Shown here piece after piece: positions 17,110 to 27,300 of a stretch of 64,000 nucleotides of DNA (its first letter is position 1; each line of letters starts with the position of its first letter). The position numbers and the translations under genes are program-made. The notes beneath the pieces are model-generated. The model was not told the origin of the DNA. It made no database searches and was given only the letters and a program-made list of their open reading frames with translations. Source of the stretch: Danxiaibacter flavus (GTDB taxonomy: Bacteria > Bacteroidota > Bacteroidia > Chitinophagales > Chitinophagaceae); the NCBI RefSeq assembly GCF_041060425.1, contig NZ_JAULBC010000003.1, positions 434,001 to 498,000 of the forward strand, in the 5' to 3' direction.

Positions 17110-20100
17110 TTACATATTCAATTTCAGCACCTGCATGTTGTCGTCATTTTTCGCAGCGATGATTAGTGTTTCGCCCGAAGCGGTTTTCAAACTCACCATT
17201 TTCCGGCAATCTCCGTCCATGAACATACCTGCTTGCCCGGGTTCTACACTTTCAAATGTTTTGTTTCCTTTTCCTTTCAATAACACGCCATAGCCCGCAT
17301 CATTTCTACCAGCTGTTGTGCGGTAAGGATAAAAGTTTCCACTTAGGAGTATGTCGTTGATACCGTCTTTATCAAAATCCTGAACAACGGCTGCAGATAT
17401 TCGTGAGAACTGCGCGACCAAAGGAAGGGGCGAAAATGAAAATTTCATATTCCCATTGTTGTACAGAATACCAGAAGCAAGTTCATCACAGTGATAATAT
17501 CCTGCTTTTTTCACTTTATCTTTTGAGAATATGTCATTGACGGTGGCATCAGCATAATCCTTATACTTTATATATTTTCTTTTCAAGGGAACAATCTGAT
17601 CAAGCAGCTCATCTCTTGAAGCAACAGGATAGCTGGTTCCCTGTATATAATAACACATGATGGGATCTATTGTACCGTTATCGTCAAAATCAGCAGCATA
17701 TAAGGTTACAGGCTGATCTTTGGATGCTTTGAACTGATTGTTGTATCCACAGTTACCCAAAATAAAATCAGTATCGCCATCACCATCAACATCAGCTGCA
17801 TTGATGGAAGCCCACATACCATTAAGGTTTTGCACGCCTGATGCAGCGGAAATATTCGTCAACTTGCCAGCATTGTTCTTAAACAGCATTACATTCATCC
17901 AGTCTCCCGCAATCAATAACTCAGGAAAATGATCGTTATCAAGATCGGCCCAGGCAGCAGCGGTTACCATACCGGGTTTGCGCCATGCATCCTCAGTTAC
18001 ATCAGTGAAATGAACACTTCCATTTTTTGTATCATTGCGTAACAAATAACTTCTTGCGGCCATTGGAAAGGATCCGGGAACAACGCGACCACCAATAAAA
18101 AGATCAAGATCACCATCATTATCAAAATCACCCACAGCGACGGCCTGCTTATCACTTAACATTGCAGGCAACGCATTCGGTTCTTTAATAAAGTTTCCTT
18201 TACCGTCGTTAAGGTATAGTCTGTCGTTATATTCAGGAGAACCGTCAGCATATTCGTTGCCTCCACTCACCACATAAAGATCCATGTCACCATCATTGTC
18301 CGCATCAAAAAAAACTGCATTCACATCTTCGCTCGCTGCATCAACGGTCCATGGTTGCGAGCCGGCCGCCATAAACGTTCCTTGCGATGTTTGAAGATAT
18401 AATACACCTGATTGTCCTATAGCACCACCAACAAAAACGTCTTCCAATTTATCGCCGTTTACATCGGCCTTTGCGAGCGCGGGACCTTCACGGGACAACT
18501 GGTAGGGCAGCAGTACTTCATCTTTAAAATCAATAAAATCATTTTCCGTGTGCCTGAACGTCAAGCCGGACTGCGCTGTAATATCTGTAAACAGCTTTGT
18601 GCTTGCCGTTTGCACAACCTCCTTCGGTCTCGCATCGGCTTGTGCTAGTTCGATTGTTTTGCCTGACGATATACTGGTAAGAACAGTTTGTTTTCCATTG
18701 GGCCATGTAAGTTCCAGCTTCGCAGGTTGTGAACCCGAAGGATATCCAAATATAATTTCAGGTGATATGGAGGATTGGTAACCACGTACGGGATACAATT
18801 CCTGGTACTGCTGAAGACCATCGTCGGTTGTAAAAGTAATTTTGGTACCGAATGCGGCTGTATTCAATCCTTCACCCTTCAGTTTTAATTTGATAAATGC
18901 AGTTGGGCTTACTTCATTTTGATTATTACGGTACACAAAGGCCGGTTCGTTATTGTTACATACAATCAGGTCCAGATCTCCATCATTATCCAGGTCAGCA
19001 TAAGCTGCCGCATTTGAAACACCTGGTTTGTAAAGTCCCCAATCTTTTGTCTTGTTAGCGAATGTGAGGTCCCGTTTATTTTGAAAAATGTAGTTACTAA
19101 GTTTATTGGAAGCCATTTTCTTTACCAGGTCGTAGGTTTTGAAGTTTACAATTCCTTCTTTCAATGAAGTCTTCTGTGCATCGGCTACGGTGTATTTTAG
19201 AAAATCCATGTCCGTGTAATCTCTCAGGTAGCCGTTGCTTACAAACAAATCCTTCCAGCCATCGTTGTCGAAATCTGCAAATAAGCCAGCCCAGCTCCAA
19301 TCTGTATTAGATATACCGGCCAATTGCCCTATCTCACTAAAACGGACATTACCCTTTGCATCAGTACCACGATTTAATTGTAACATGTTGCGCATTTGCT
19401 GATGATAATATCCGCTATCGAGCAGGAGATGATATTGATCGTATTCGTCAGGACCTTTTAACAGCTTCTGACGATGATTATCTTCAGGCAGCATATCCAG
19501 CGTAAACACATCCGGCAGGCCGTCATTATTATAATCTGCAATATCTGCACCCATCGAAAATTTCGAGACATGTGCAAAAGATTTGCTTAAAGACTCTGTG
19601 AAAGTGCCATCATGATTGTTGACGTAAAAACAGTCCACTTCAGTGTAATCGCTGGTTGTATAAATATCAGGCCACCCATCTTTATTTACATCACTCACTG
19701 TAACACTTAATCCAAAGTTGAGTGCATTATTGATGATACCTGCTTTTAATGTAACGTCGGTAAAATGGATCTGTCCGTTTGCATCTTTATCATTACGGAA
19801 CAGCCTGTTTCCAAAATGCATATCAGGCGTTGCTCTTACTTTCTTTGTATTCAGCAATGGATTGTAAGTGTGGTTAGAATGGTTGAGCAGGAACATGTCG
19901 AGATCACCATCATTATCATAATCAAAAAAAGCAGCTTGCGTAGATTGCGTTCCGGGCGCATCAAGACCATATTCTTTGGCCATTTCTTTAAAAACCGGGA
20001 CACCATCTTTTACTCCCTGATTGATAAAAAGCTCATTGCTTAATTGCTCAGGATCTTTGAACTTGCCTGAATGACAAACGTAGATATCGGGCAAACCATC

Positions 20101-20472
20101 GCCGTTAATATCAGCAATACTTACGCCTGTGCTCCATGTGCCATTTCCTTTTACATTCGCCTTTCGGGTAATATCTTCAAAATGAAAACCACCTTTATTT
20201 AAAAACAATTTGTTAGCTGCAGTGTTACCAGAAAAGAAAACATCGGTTAAGCCATCATTATTAAAATCTGCAATACCAACCCCTGCCCCGTTATAGAGAT
20301 ATTCATAACTAAACACGTTCAGTGAATCATCTTCTGTAATAGTATTTAAGTACGAGATACCACTTTCCTTTTCCGGCACCAGCGTAAACTGGGTTGGCGC
20401 AGATGTAGTTTGTGCCTGCGCATTCATCACGCAGGCCAAACAAAAAATGAGGTATGGATAGATACGGGTCAT
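17110..20472 (-). CDS. Secreted FG-GAP/VCBS-repeat protein of the CRTAC1 (ASPIC/UnbV) type
   Basis: 1120 residues, signal peptide 1-20 (MNAQA-Q). It contains many calcium-binding FG-GAP/VCBS blades with the pattern D(F/Y)DNDGxxD (for example ADFNNDGLTDVFF, FDYDNDGDLDMF, ADLDNDGDLDL, GDFDNDGDLDLF). These predict two seven-bladed beta-propellers. A UnbV/ASPIC domain lies between them at about 535-615 (YPVRGYQSSISPEIIFGY...ELTWPNGKQ). Such proteins are extracellular adhesins or binding proteins; the ligand is unknown. It is preceded by two opposite-sense heptamer arrays (20488-20655) and followed closely by the PAP2/haloperoxidase-like gene. Confidence 0.93.
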   Translation of the reverse strand: MTRIYPYLIFCLACVMNAQAQTTSAPTQFTLVPEKESGISYLNTITEDDSLNVFSYEYLYNGAGVGIADFNNDGLTDVFFSGNTAANKLFLNKGGFHFEDITRKANVKGNGTWSTGVSIADINGDGLPDIYVCHSGKFKDPEQLSNELFINQGVKDGVPVFKEMAKEYGLDAPGTQSTQAAFFDYDNDGDLDMFLLNHSNHTYNPLLNTKKVRATPDMHFGNRLFRNDKDANGQIHFTDVTLKAGIINNALNFGLSVTVSDVNKDGWPDIYTTSDYTEVDCFYVNNHDGTFTESLSKSFAHVSKFSMGADIADYNNDGLPDVFTLDMLPEDNHRQKLLKGPDEYDQYHLLLDSGYYHQQMRNMLQLNRGTDAKGNVRFSEIGQLAGISNTDWSWAGLFADFDNDGWKDLFVSNGYLRDYTDMDFLKYTVADAQKTSLKEGIVNFKTYDLVKKMASNKLSNYIFQNKRDLTFANKTKDWGLYKPGVSNAAAYADLDNDGDLDLIVCNNNEPAFVYRNNQNEVSPTAFIKLKLKGEGLNTAAFGTKITFTTDDGLQQYQELYPVRGYQSSISPEIIFGYPSGSQPAKLELTWPNGKQTVLTSISSGKTIELAQADARPKEVVQTASTKLFTDITAQSGLTFRHTENDFIDFKDEVLLPYQLSREGPALAKADVNGDKLEDVFVGGAIGQSGVLYLQTSQGTFMAAGSQPWTVDAASEDVNAVFFDADNDGDMDLYVVSGGNEYADGSPEYNDRLYLNDGKGNFIKEPNALPAMLSDKQAVAVGDFDNDGDLDLFIGGRVVPGSFPMAARSYLLRNDTKNGSVHFTDVTEDAWRKPGMVTAAAWADLDNDHFPELLIAGDWMNVMLFKNNAGKLTNISAASGVQNLNGMWASINAADVDGDGDTDFILGNCGYNNQFKASKDQPVTLYAADFDDNGTIDPIMCYYIQGTSYPVASRDELLDQIVPLKRKYIKYKDYADATVNDIFSKDKVKKAGYYHCDELASGILYNNGNMKFSFSPLPLVAQFSRISAAVVQDFDKDGINDILLSGNFYPYRTTAGRNDAGYGVLLKGKGNKTFESVEPGQAGMFMDGDCRKMVSLKTASGETLIIAAKNDDNMQVLKLNM

Positions 20473-20487
20473 TGTTTAAGAGAGTCA

Positions 20488-20655
20488 ATCGGTGAATAGT
20501 GAATGGTCAATAGTGAAAGGTGTAACAACCTGACATTATTTTCATCATTATCATTTGTATTTTTTAGTTCGCTTGTTTTTTGCATTCGCATTCGCACATT
20601 TTCATATCCGCACATTCGCACCTTTTCAATTGTCAATTATCAACTTTCAATTAAT
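20488..20655 (-). repeat. Three different heptamer families side by side
   Basis: Between the stop at 20656 and the start at 20472 (both minus strand) lie three arrays. On the plus strand they are GAATAGT/GAATGGT-type units (20488-20520), GCACATT/GCATTC-type units (20576-20625) and TCAATTA/TCAATTG-type units (20626-20655). Read on the coding strand, the arrays next to the stop are ATTGAAA and GTGCGAATGTGCGG, and the one next to the start is CACTATTCACC. This agrees with the polarity rule seen across the window. Confidence 0.8.
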
Positions 20656-21969
20656 TCACTGCAAACTAATTGCTTCGTCTCCCGGTTTATACGGAAGAAA
20701 CACCATCATTAATGTAAGCATCTCGTCAGTCGACCTCATGTCGCCAAAAGAAAAAACAGTCTGCGGAGGATTGTGCGGATTGAATGGATTTTCTGCTGTA
20801 TTATCATAGGTTCCTTCAATATGGATCACAGACCCTTTTGGCACGCGAACCAATTTTTTAAATTTATAGATTTCCTGCCAACGGAAATCCCAGTCAGGAA
20901 TGTGCACCAATCTGGTGGTATCTCCAGCCGGTGTTAAAAGATATGCTTTAAAATCTTTACCAATGTAGTGCATATGCGGCCACACATACATAATGGAAAA
21001 ATCTTCACTCGGATTTTTTACATCCAGTGTAAATGTTTTCTTTTCATTTGCCTTTATATAAAATGAAGGAGTGATACTCTTCTCTCCTATTCCACGGGAA
21101 CCAAAACTGATTACTTTGATAGGTCTTTTTACCGGTATTTTCTTGAAGAACAGATTTACTCCAACAATACTTTTTTCATCTTTAGTTGTTGGTGCATAGT
21201 GTACTGTAAAAAGCACAACGCCACGCTTTGGCAAGATCCATCCAAAATCTTTAGGATAGGCTTCATAGCTTGCGCCAGGAATCCAACCGCCATAATAAGT
21301 AATGGTCTTGCGATACGGTTGGTACTGATCAAACTTTTTCCTGTCATCCTCTGTCAGGTTAATATAGCTATCCGTATTACTCAAACTGACCAAAGTGTCA
21401 GCAACCGGATGGATAGCATAGTTTACGTGATGGATCAATTTTTTATTGTTGCTTACAAATTCAATAGCCTCAATGTTAGCAGAATCTGCTAACTCAAACG
21501 GCACTTTAAATATGATAAATCTTTCACCACCATCGCCTTTAACTAAAAAACTATCCGTCGTTTTTAAAACGAGATCGGGCTTCCTGTTATATAATGTTCC
21601 TTCGTTCAAATCTTTTTTCACCGCCGGCGTTGCCAGTGTTTTACCTTCCGGGCTTTTATTGTCAATCCATTTTACGATGAGATCAATTTCTTTTTTACTG
21701 AGTGACCGGTCATTGGCAAAATGAACATATTTGTTATCCGGTTTCCATGGTGGCATGTAGCCCTGTTGCACCACATCTTTTATGAAAGAAGTACGTTTTG
21801 CTACGTCCTCATAAGTGATCAGCGAAAATGGCGCGGTTTCGCCCGGTTTGTGACATGAAGCACATTTCCGAATGATGAGGGGTTGTATATCTTTATAGAA
21901 TGTTACTTCCTGGGAATGACCATATACAGCAGCGAAAAAAAGACAAAATGCCAATAAATAATGCTTCAT
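20656..21969 (-). CDS. Exported cytochrome c / copper type II monooxygenase-like protein
   Basis: 437 residues from the ATG at 21969 (MKHYLLAFCLFF). The frame extends upstream into the previous gene through a TTG, which I reject. After a signal peptide (1-19) there is a c-type haem domain with CASCH (36-40). A PHM/DBH-like copper domain follows: His-His at 180-181 (LIHHVNYA), His257 (FTVHYAP), His-x-His at 332/334 (WPHMHYIGKDF) and a Met-rich EMLTLMMVF near the end. These match the CuH (three His) and CuM (HxH plus Met) ligand sets of copper type II ascorbate-dependent monooxygenases. It may be an extracellular or periplasmic oxygenase with a built-in electron donor. The substrate is unknown. 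The gene starts one base after the stop of the thioredoxin-like gene, so the two are translationally coupled. Confidence 0.85.
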   Translation of the reverse strand: MKHYLLAFCLFFAAVYGHSQEVTFYKDIQPLIIRKCASCHKPGETAPFSLITYEDVAKRTSFIKDVVQQGYMPPWKPDNKYVHFANDRSLSKKEIDLIVKWIDNKSPEGKTLATPAVKKDLNEGTLYNRKPDLVLKTTDSFLVKGDGGERFIIFKVPFELADSANIEAIEFVSNNKKLIHHVNYAIHPVADTLVSLSNTDSYINLTEDDRKKFDQYQPYRKTITYYGGWIPGASYEAYPKDFGWILPKRGVVLFTVHYAPTTKDEKSIVGVNLFFKKIPVKRPIKVISFGSRGIGEKSITPSFYIKANEKKTFTLDVKNPSEDFSIMYVWPHMHYIGKDFKAYLLTPAGDTTRLVHIPDWDFRWQEIYKFKKLVRVPKGSVIHIEGTYDNTAENPFNPHNPPQTVFSFGDMRSTDEMLTLMMVFLPYKPGDEAISLQ

Positions 21970-21970
21970 G

Positions 21971-22552
21971 TTAGTACTCATTAATTTTACAACCAACGGC
22001 TTTTATACTCTTTATAACCACCGTTTTGTTATTTAAAGATTGTTCGAGCGCATCCTGCAAATAAAATGCAGTTGCTTTTATTTTCCGTTTACCCAAACCT
22101 TCCAACAGATTATCAATAGCACCCTTATAAACCAATTCATTTTTGTCATTCAACAACACAGCTTCAGGCGTTACAGCAGCATTTAAATAGTGAGTCAATG
22201 ACATGGCGGAATCAATATACAATGGAATATGAACACTGTATTCACTTGCAAAACTTTGGATATCTGAGGTGGAGTAAGCCTTACCAGGAAAAACGCCATA
22301 AATATTTACGTGTTCTTTGTACTGATTATAAATGCTATCGAACAATTTCATATAACCTTTACAAAGGGGGCATTCGGGAGATAAAAACACGAACAGCGAA
22401 GATCTGTTATCCATCTTGATCTGATCATCCTGCACCTTTTGCAGATTAAAGTCTGCAACCCTGAATTTGAGAAATGACGAATCAACCTGGGACGATACAG
22501 ATCTGGCAATAAAGAGAAATAATATAATAAGCAGTATTCTCACTAAAAACAT
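21971..22552 (-). CDS. Exported thioredoxin-like (AhpC/TSA-redoxin) protein
   Basis: 193 residues with a signal peptide or N-terminal anchor (1-21). A redoxin fold follows with the redox pair Cys61-Pro-Leu-Cys64 after strand SSLFVFLSPE, then IYGVFPG and a cis-Pro region (AAVTPEAVLLND). It should act in the periplasm on disulfides. Its stop is one base before the start of the haem/copper protein gene, suggesting service to that protein, for example keeping the haem CxxCH or copper ligands reduced. That role is inference. The pairing of redoxins with cytochrome/copper-monooxygenase proteins recurs in Bacteroidota and Planctomycetes. Confidence 0.85.
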   Translation of the reverse strand: MFLVRILLIILFLFIARSVSSQVDSSFLKFRVADFNLQKVQDDQIKMDNRSSLFVFLSPECPLCKGYMKLFDSIYNQYKEHVNIYGVFPGKAYSTSDIQSFASEYSVHIPLYIDSAMSLTHYLNAAVTPEAVLLNDKNELVYKGAIDNLLEGLGKRKIKATAFYLQDALEQSLNNKTVVIKSIKAVGCKINEY

Positions 22553-22696
22553 GCATTGTATTCAACAATCAATTTACACCTTTCACTTAAATCTCTGCAC
22601 ATTAAACACAAACTGTTTTATAAAACCGGAAAACAATAGTACGGAATGGAAAAAAGCAATAGAGTAATTCGCATTACTCTATTGCTTAGGTAAGAA

Positions 22697-24358
22697 CTAT
22701 TTTTTATCCCACCAGATTCTTCCAAACATATCAGAAGGTCCCTGTCCGAAGTCAGGATCTTTTGACATTTCGGCTATTGCTGCTGTTTTTGTTTCGTAGT
22801 TCGCATCTGTAGAAACCGGAACTGAAATAGCTGCACGGCGAGGAATGTCTTTTGCAACACCGTCGATCATGATATCTTCATTTGCCAGAGCAGTGTTTTT
22901 ATTTGGCATACCTGTGCGTTTGAATACGGCCCAGGCTTCGTTTGGCTGCTTGTAATCGTTCAGATAAGCTTGAATTGAAATCTGCTCCAGTGCTTTTGCT
23001 GCATTGAACTTAATGTCAGGCATATTCAAATAGTCGCTTATTTCATTCGCGCCTAACGCGGCGTAATCAGGAAGTTTTGCTTTATTGCCAGCATCATCGT
23101 AGAAAGTGATTGATGCGGTTACCCCATTGTTGTACCAGGTTCCTGCGTCACCTGCAGCTAATCCACGGGCAATCAATTCAGCTCTCATAAAACAGTAGTC
23201 AGCATACGTGATCACTGTGAACACATTCAATCCTGTACCATTGTTGTTGGCTGGCTGCCACATGCGCCATTGCAGGTAAGAAACTGTATCCAGAGAAAGA
23301 TCATCACTAACCTTCTTGGCAGTAAACCATGACTTATATTTTCCCTGAGATGAATCCGGACTGATGTGTGCACCTACATACTGACGAGGATTCCAGGTAG
23401 TACCGGCAGGGTAAACCCCTGCAGCAATAGCAGCATTCAGATTATCCTGTGTATAGTTATTCTTCTGATAGAAAATTCTGATCCTTGGATCGCTATTCTT
23501 CCACATGAAGTCAACTGTAGGTTTTGGCGCCCGGAATTCTGTTGGGTTCCAGTTACCACCAGCGGTAAAGTCCTGGTTAGCCCACATTACCCAGCCATCT
23601 GCATTGCTTGCCATCTGCGAAGCATCGGCCAGAACATCATCTGCTATGGCTTTTGCGGCTGCAGCATCTCTTTTTACCAAGCGTAAAGCAATACGTAAAC
23701 GGAGCGCATTAGCGGCCTTGATCCACTTCGTTACATCACCGCCAAAATACAGGTCATTTTTTCCGAGAGAAGTCTGCGCAACAGGCTGAGCTGTTTTTAG
23801 TGTAGTAACAATCTCTTTAAGGCGAGTATTAAACACAGTAAATAACTCCTGTTGAGAATCATACTTCGGCGTAAATGTTCCACCGTAACGCGCCTGGAAT
23901 GCTTCGGTATAAGGAATACTTCCGTTTACATCCGATACATAAAATGCATAGCTGATTTTCGGTATATCTGCAATTGCTGACATATACACGTACTTCGGTT
24001 TGTCTGCATCAGATTTTTTATTGATCAAATTCTGTAAATCTGCAACCTGACTGCCCATTGTTGGAAAAAATACGCCATAACGCTGATTAAAATTTCCTAT
24101 ATCATTGAGGAAGTTTTTTGGATTACCAGCATTTGCTGTATTCATTTGCATCCAGGGCATCATCCTGCGATAGATATCGTAATACGCTTCAAAGTCACTG
24201 CTATGCGCCTGAATACATACATTTAAAAATTCTTCTTCAGGCTCAATTGAATAAATAACAGTGGGATCTGTATTTGTTTTTACAAATTGCTCCTTTTTGC
24301 AGCCTGTGCCGGCTACAACAAGGGCTAGTATATAAGGTAAATATTTTGTTTTTTTCAT
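22697..24358 (-). CDS. SusD-like_2 family outer-membrane lipoprotein
   Basis: 553 residues; lipobox Cys20 in VAGTGC-KKEQF. It belongs to the SusD-like_2 subgroup, shown by the Arg/Leu-rich helix ANALRLRIALRLVKRDAAAA and by the C-terminal PNEAWAVFKRTGMPN segment. It forms the surface lid of the SusC encoded immediately upstream (25-base gap). The 144-base gap to the redoxin gene contains no clear terminator, so the redox pair could belong to the same transcript. Ligand unknown. Confidence 0.93.
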   Translation of the reverse strand: MKKTKYLPYILALVVAGTGCKKEQFVKTNTDPTVIYSIEPEEEFLNVCIQAHSSDFEAYYDIYRRMMPWMQMNTANAGNPKNFLNDIGNFNQRYGVFFPTMGSQVADLQNLINKKSDADKPKYVYMSAIADIPKISYAFYVSDVNGSIPYTEAFQARYGGTFTPKYDSQQELFTVFNTRLKEIVTTLKTAQPVAQTSLGKNDLYFGGDVTKWIKAANALRLRIALRLVKRDAAAAKAIADDVLADASQMASNADGWVMWANQDFTAGGNWNPTEFRAPKPTVDFMWKNSDPRIRIFYQKNNYTQDNLNAAIAAGVYPAGTTWNPRQYVGAHISPDSSQGKYKSWFTAKKVSDDLSLDTVSYLQWRMWQPANNNGTGLNVFTVITYADYCFMRAELIARGLAAGDAGTWYNNGVTASITFYDDAGNKAKLPDYAALGANEISDYLNMPDIKFNAAKALEQISIQAYLNDYKQPNEAWAVFKRTGMPNKNTALANEDIMIDGVAKDIPRRAAISVPVSTDANYETKTAAIAEMSKDPDFGQGPSDMFGRIWWDKK

Positions 24359-24383
24359 AATAAGTAGCTATTACGGTTTAAAA

Positions 24384-27300
24384 TTAAAATCCTGCACTTA
24401 CGGTAAAACCAAAGCTTCTGATAAATGGAAGGCCACCATATTCTGCAAATGCACCAGCTCTGCTGCTGAAAATGCTTTCAGGATTTATATTATCCTTAGC
24501 TGTGTTGTACAGATAGAACAGATTGCGACCAACAGCACTCACTCTTAAGTTGTTCATCTTAATTTTTGAAGCAACTTTTTTAGGCAGGTTGTATCCAAGA
24601 GAAACTTCTCTTACAGCTACCCATGAGTTTTCAAATACGGAATATTCACGAATACCTGTACCCCAGCTTGCCAACCCTTCGTAGTAGTTAAGAGCAGTCA
24701 TTGGCTGAGCTAATCCTTTGGCTACCGCATCAGCGTATGTTGTACCGCTAACATCAACTCCATTTATGATTGTACCGGAAGCAAAAACGCCATCAGGATT
24801 AATACCATCATTACGCTCTTTGCCGGTAGTAGGATCTGTGAATTTAATACCGCCATGAGCAGCATCGCGGCCAGGTAAGGTGCTTTTAAAGCTACCGAAC
24901 TCAGAACCATATTGGTGTGTGGCAGAAGCCATCTTTCCACCGAACTTAGAATCAAGCTGGAAGCCCAGGTTGAAGTTCTTATAAGTAAATTCATTCACGT
25001 TGCTCAACAGGAAGTTCTCCATCATTGTACCAAGTTCTTTTGTGCCTTGTCCAGCATCGCCAGAACGCCAGAAAGTTCCGTCTTGTTTCAACAGTTTCTT
25101 GCCATAGCCAGGAGCGCTTTTATCATTCTGATAAGCATATGCATAGCTGGTTACGATAGTTCCGTATGGTTTACCAACAGCAGCTACCGATTTCACGTCA
25201 GCACCAAAAGCCAGATCAAGATCAACAGATGTAACACCATGCGCAGCATCTACATCAATAACTGTATTTCTGTTTCTTGTAAAGTTGAATGTAGTTGTCC
25301 ATTGAAAGTCTCTGCTACGAACTGGCTGTGCAGTAAGCATAACTTCGATACCCTGGTTTTGAACGTTACCAGCGTTGATCACACGGCTGCTTGCACCGCT
25401 TTCTGATGGAACACCTAAATTAATAACCTGGTTGAATGTGTTCTTTTTATACCATGCAACGTCCAGTCCAATCCTGTTTTTTAAGAATTTCAACTCAGTA
25501 CCAAATTCAATTTCCCTGGTGCTTTGAGGTTTCAAATCAGGATTTCCCAAAGAATTACCCAATGTATATCTGGGAATCAGGTTGCCATTAATGTCAGTAT
25601 AGTTACCATTCAGCGTATAGCCTAAACCGGTGCTGGTAGTGTAAACTGCAGGACCGCCACCAGTATAGCCAAGACTTGCTCTTAATTTACCAAAGGACAA
25701 GAAATCGAAATGAGAATTAGATTTCAGCATCTCTGTAAAAATCCATGACAAACCTACTGACGGGTAGAAATAGCTATAATCTCCGTGACCGTCAGGATAA
25801 GTCAAGGTTGAGTTCCAGTCATTTCTTGCACTAACGTTCAATGTCAGCATGTTTTTGTAAGTCAGGTCACCGTAAGCATAAAGGGCATCCAATCTGCCAA
25901 ACGGATAAGTTGAACCGTTACCAGAAATTGCATTAACAGAATTTGACAGTGAATACATGTCCGCAACCTTCAAACCACCATTAGTATTAAGGTTTGTTCT
26001 GTAACCTTTGATTCCCCGGTTTGTTTCTCCTCCAATTGACACGCTTCCTTCCAAATCCTGGTTGAATTGTCTGTTAGCAGTTAGCAAAGCCTGGATACGG
26101 CCATAGATATTACTGCTCTGTGCCAGGCTGTAATAACCATTCGGGCCTAAGAAGCCCGGGCCATCTCCTCTGTTCTTAGTCTCATCTGTAGTACCAAGGC
26201 TATTGATGTTACCTCTAACCAACAGGTTCAACCATGGAGTGATAGTAGCATTGATATCCAGGTTAGCGCGAAGGTTATCTTCTCTTCTGGAAACATTGTT
26301 CTGGTAATAGTTCCAGAATACAGACGTCATAGAACCACGTGTATATGGATTGCTGTTGGGGTTTCCACTAGCACCAATTCTTCCACCTCTTACAGTGTCG
26401 ATATAGTGATTGGTGTAATAGTCTATATCGTAATGACGTGAGTTAGAATAAGCAAGCCTGAACAGCGGGTTGGAGTTACCACCTTGCAAAATCGGGTTCA
26501 AAGTAGTTGAACTTGCGTAAGTAACCATCGCATCCATGTTGATAAAGCTTCCCACTTTTTGTGTTGCTCTTAATGTAAACACATCTCTTTTGAATGAGTT
26601 GTTAGGCATTACACTGTTGTTCTTTGTATTGGTATAAGAAAAACGTACAGTTGTTCTGTCACCACCGCCCTCTACGGCGACATTTGTATTGATGAATCTT
26701 CCGGTTTGGAAAAGATCAAGCAAATTGTTTGCCTTCCAGGGAATCAATCTTCCATCAGCATCGCGAACAATGTGGTTATCGAATTTTGGACCGAAACTAT
26801 AATAAGGGCCATTGGCTGGATCTACTTCATCCTTACCATCTGCACCCTGATTAAACCAGGGATCAGCGCCACCACCGAATTCATTTTGGAAATCCGGCAA
26901 CTTATAAGCCTTTTCCCAGGTTTCAGTGTGTGATACGCTAACACCAAGTCCTTTTTGACTTTTACCTTTCTTTGTGGTAATAAGTACTACACCGTATTGC
27001 GCTTCAGAACCATATAAAGCGGTTGCCGCAGAACCTTTCAATACAGTTAAGCTCTCATAATCATCCGGATTCAGGTTCTTAAGCTGATTACCAAAGTCCC
27101 TGTTATCACCCCATGAATCCGCACCCGAAACATCAGGTCTGATCAGTACACCATCAATCACGAACAAAGGCTGTGTGTTGTTTGATGTGATTGAGGCATT
27201 ACCTCTGATTCTGATTCTTGAACTGGATGAAGGTCCGCCTGCGCCCTGGTTAATCATTACACCGGCAACCTTTCCTTGCAGCGCATTTACAATGTTGGGG

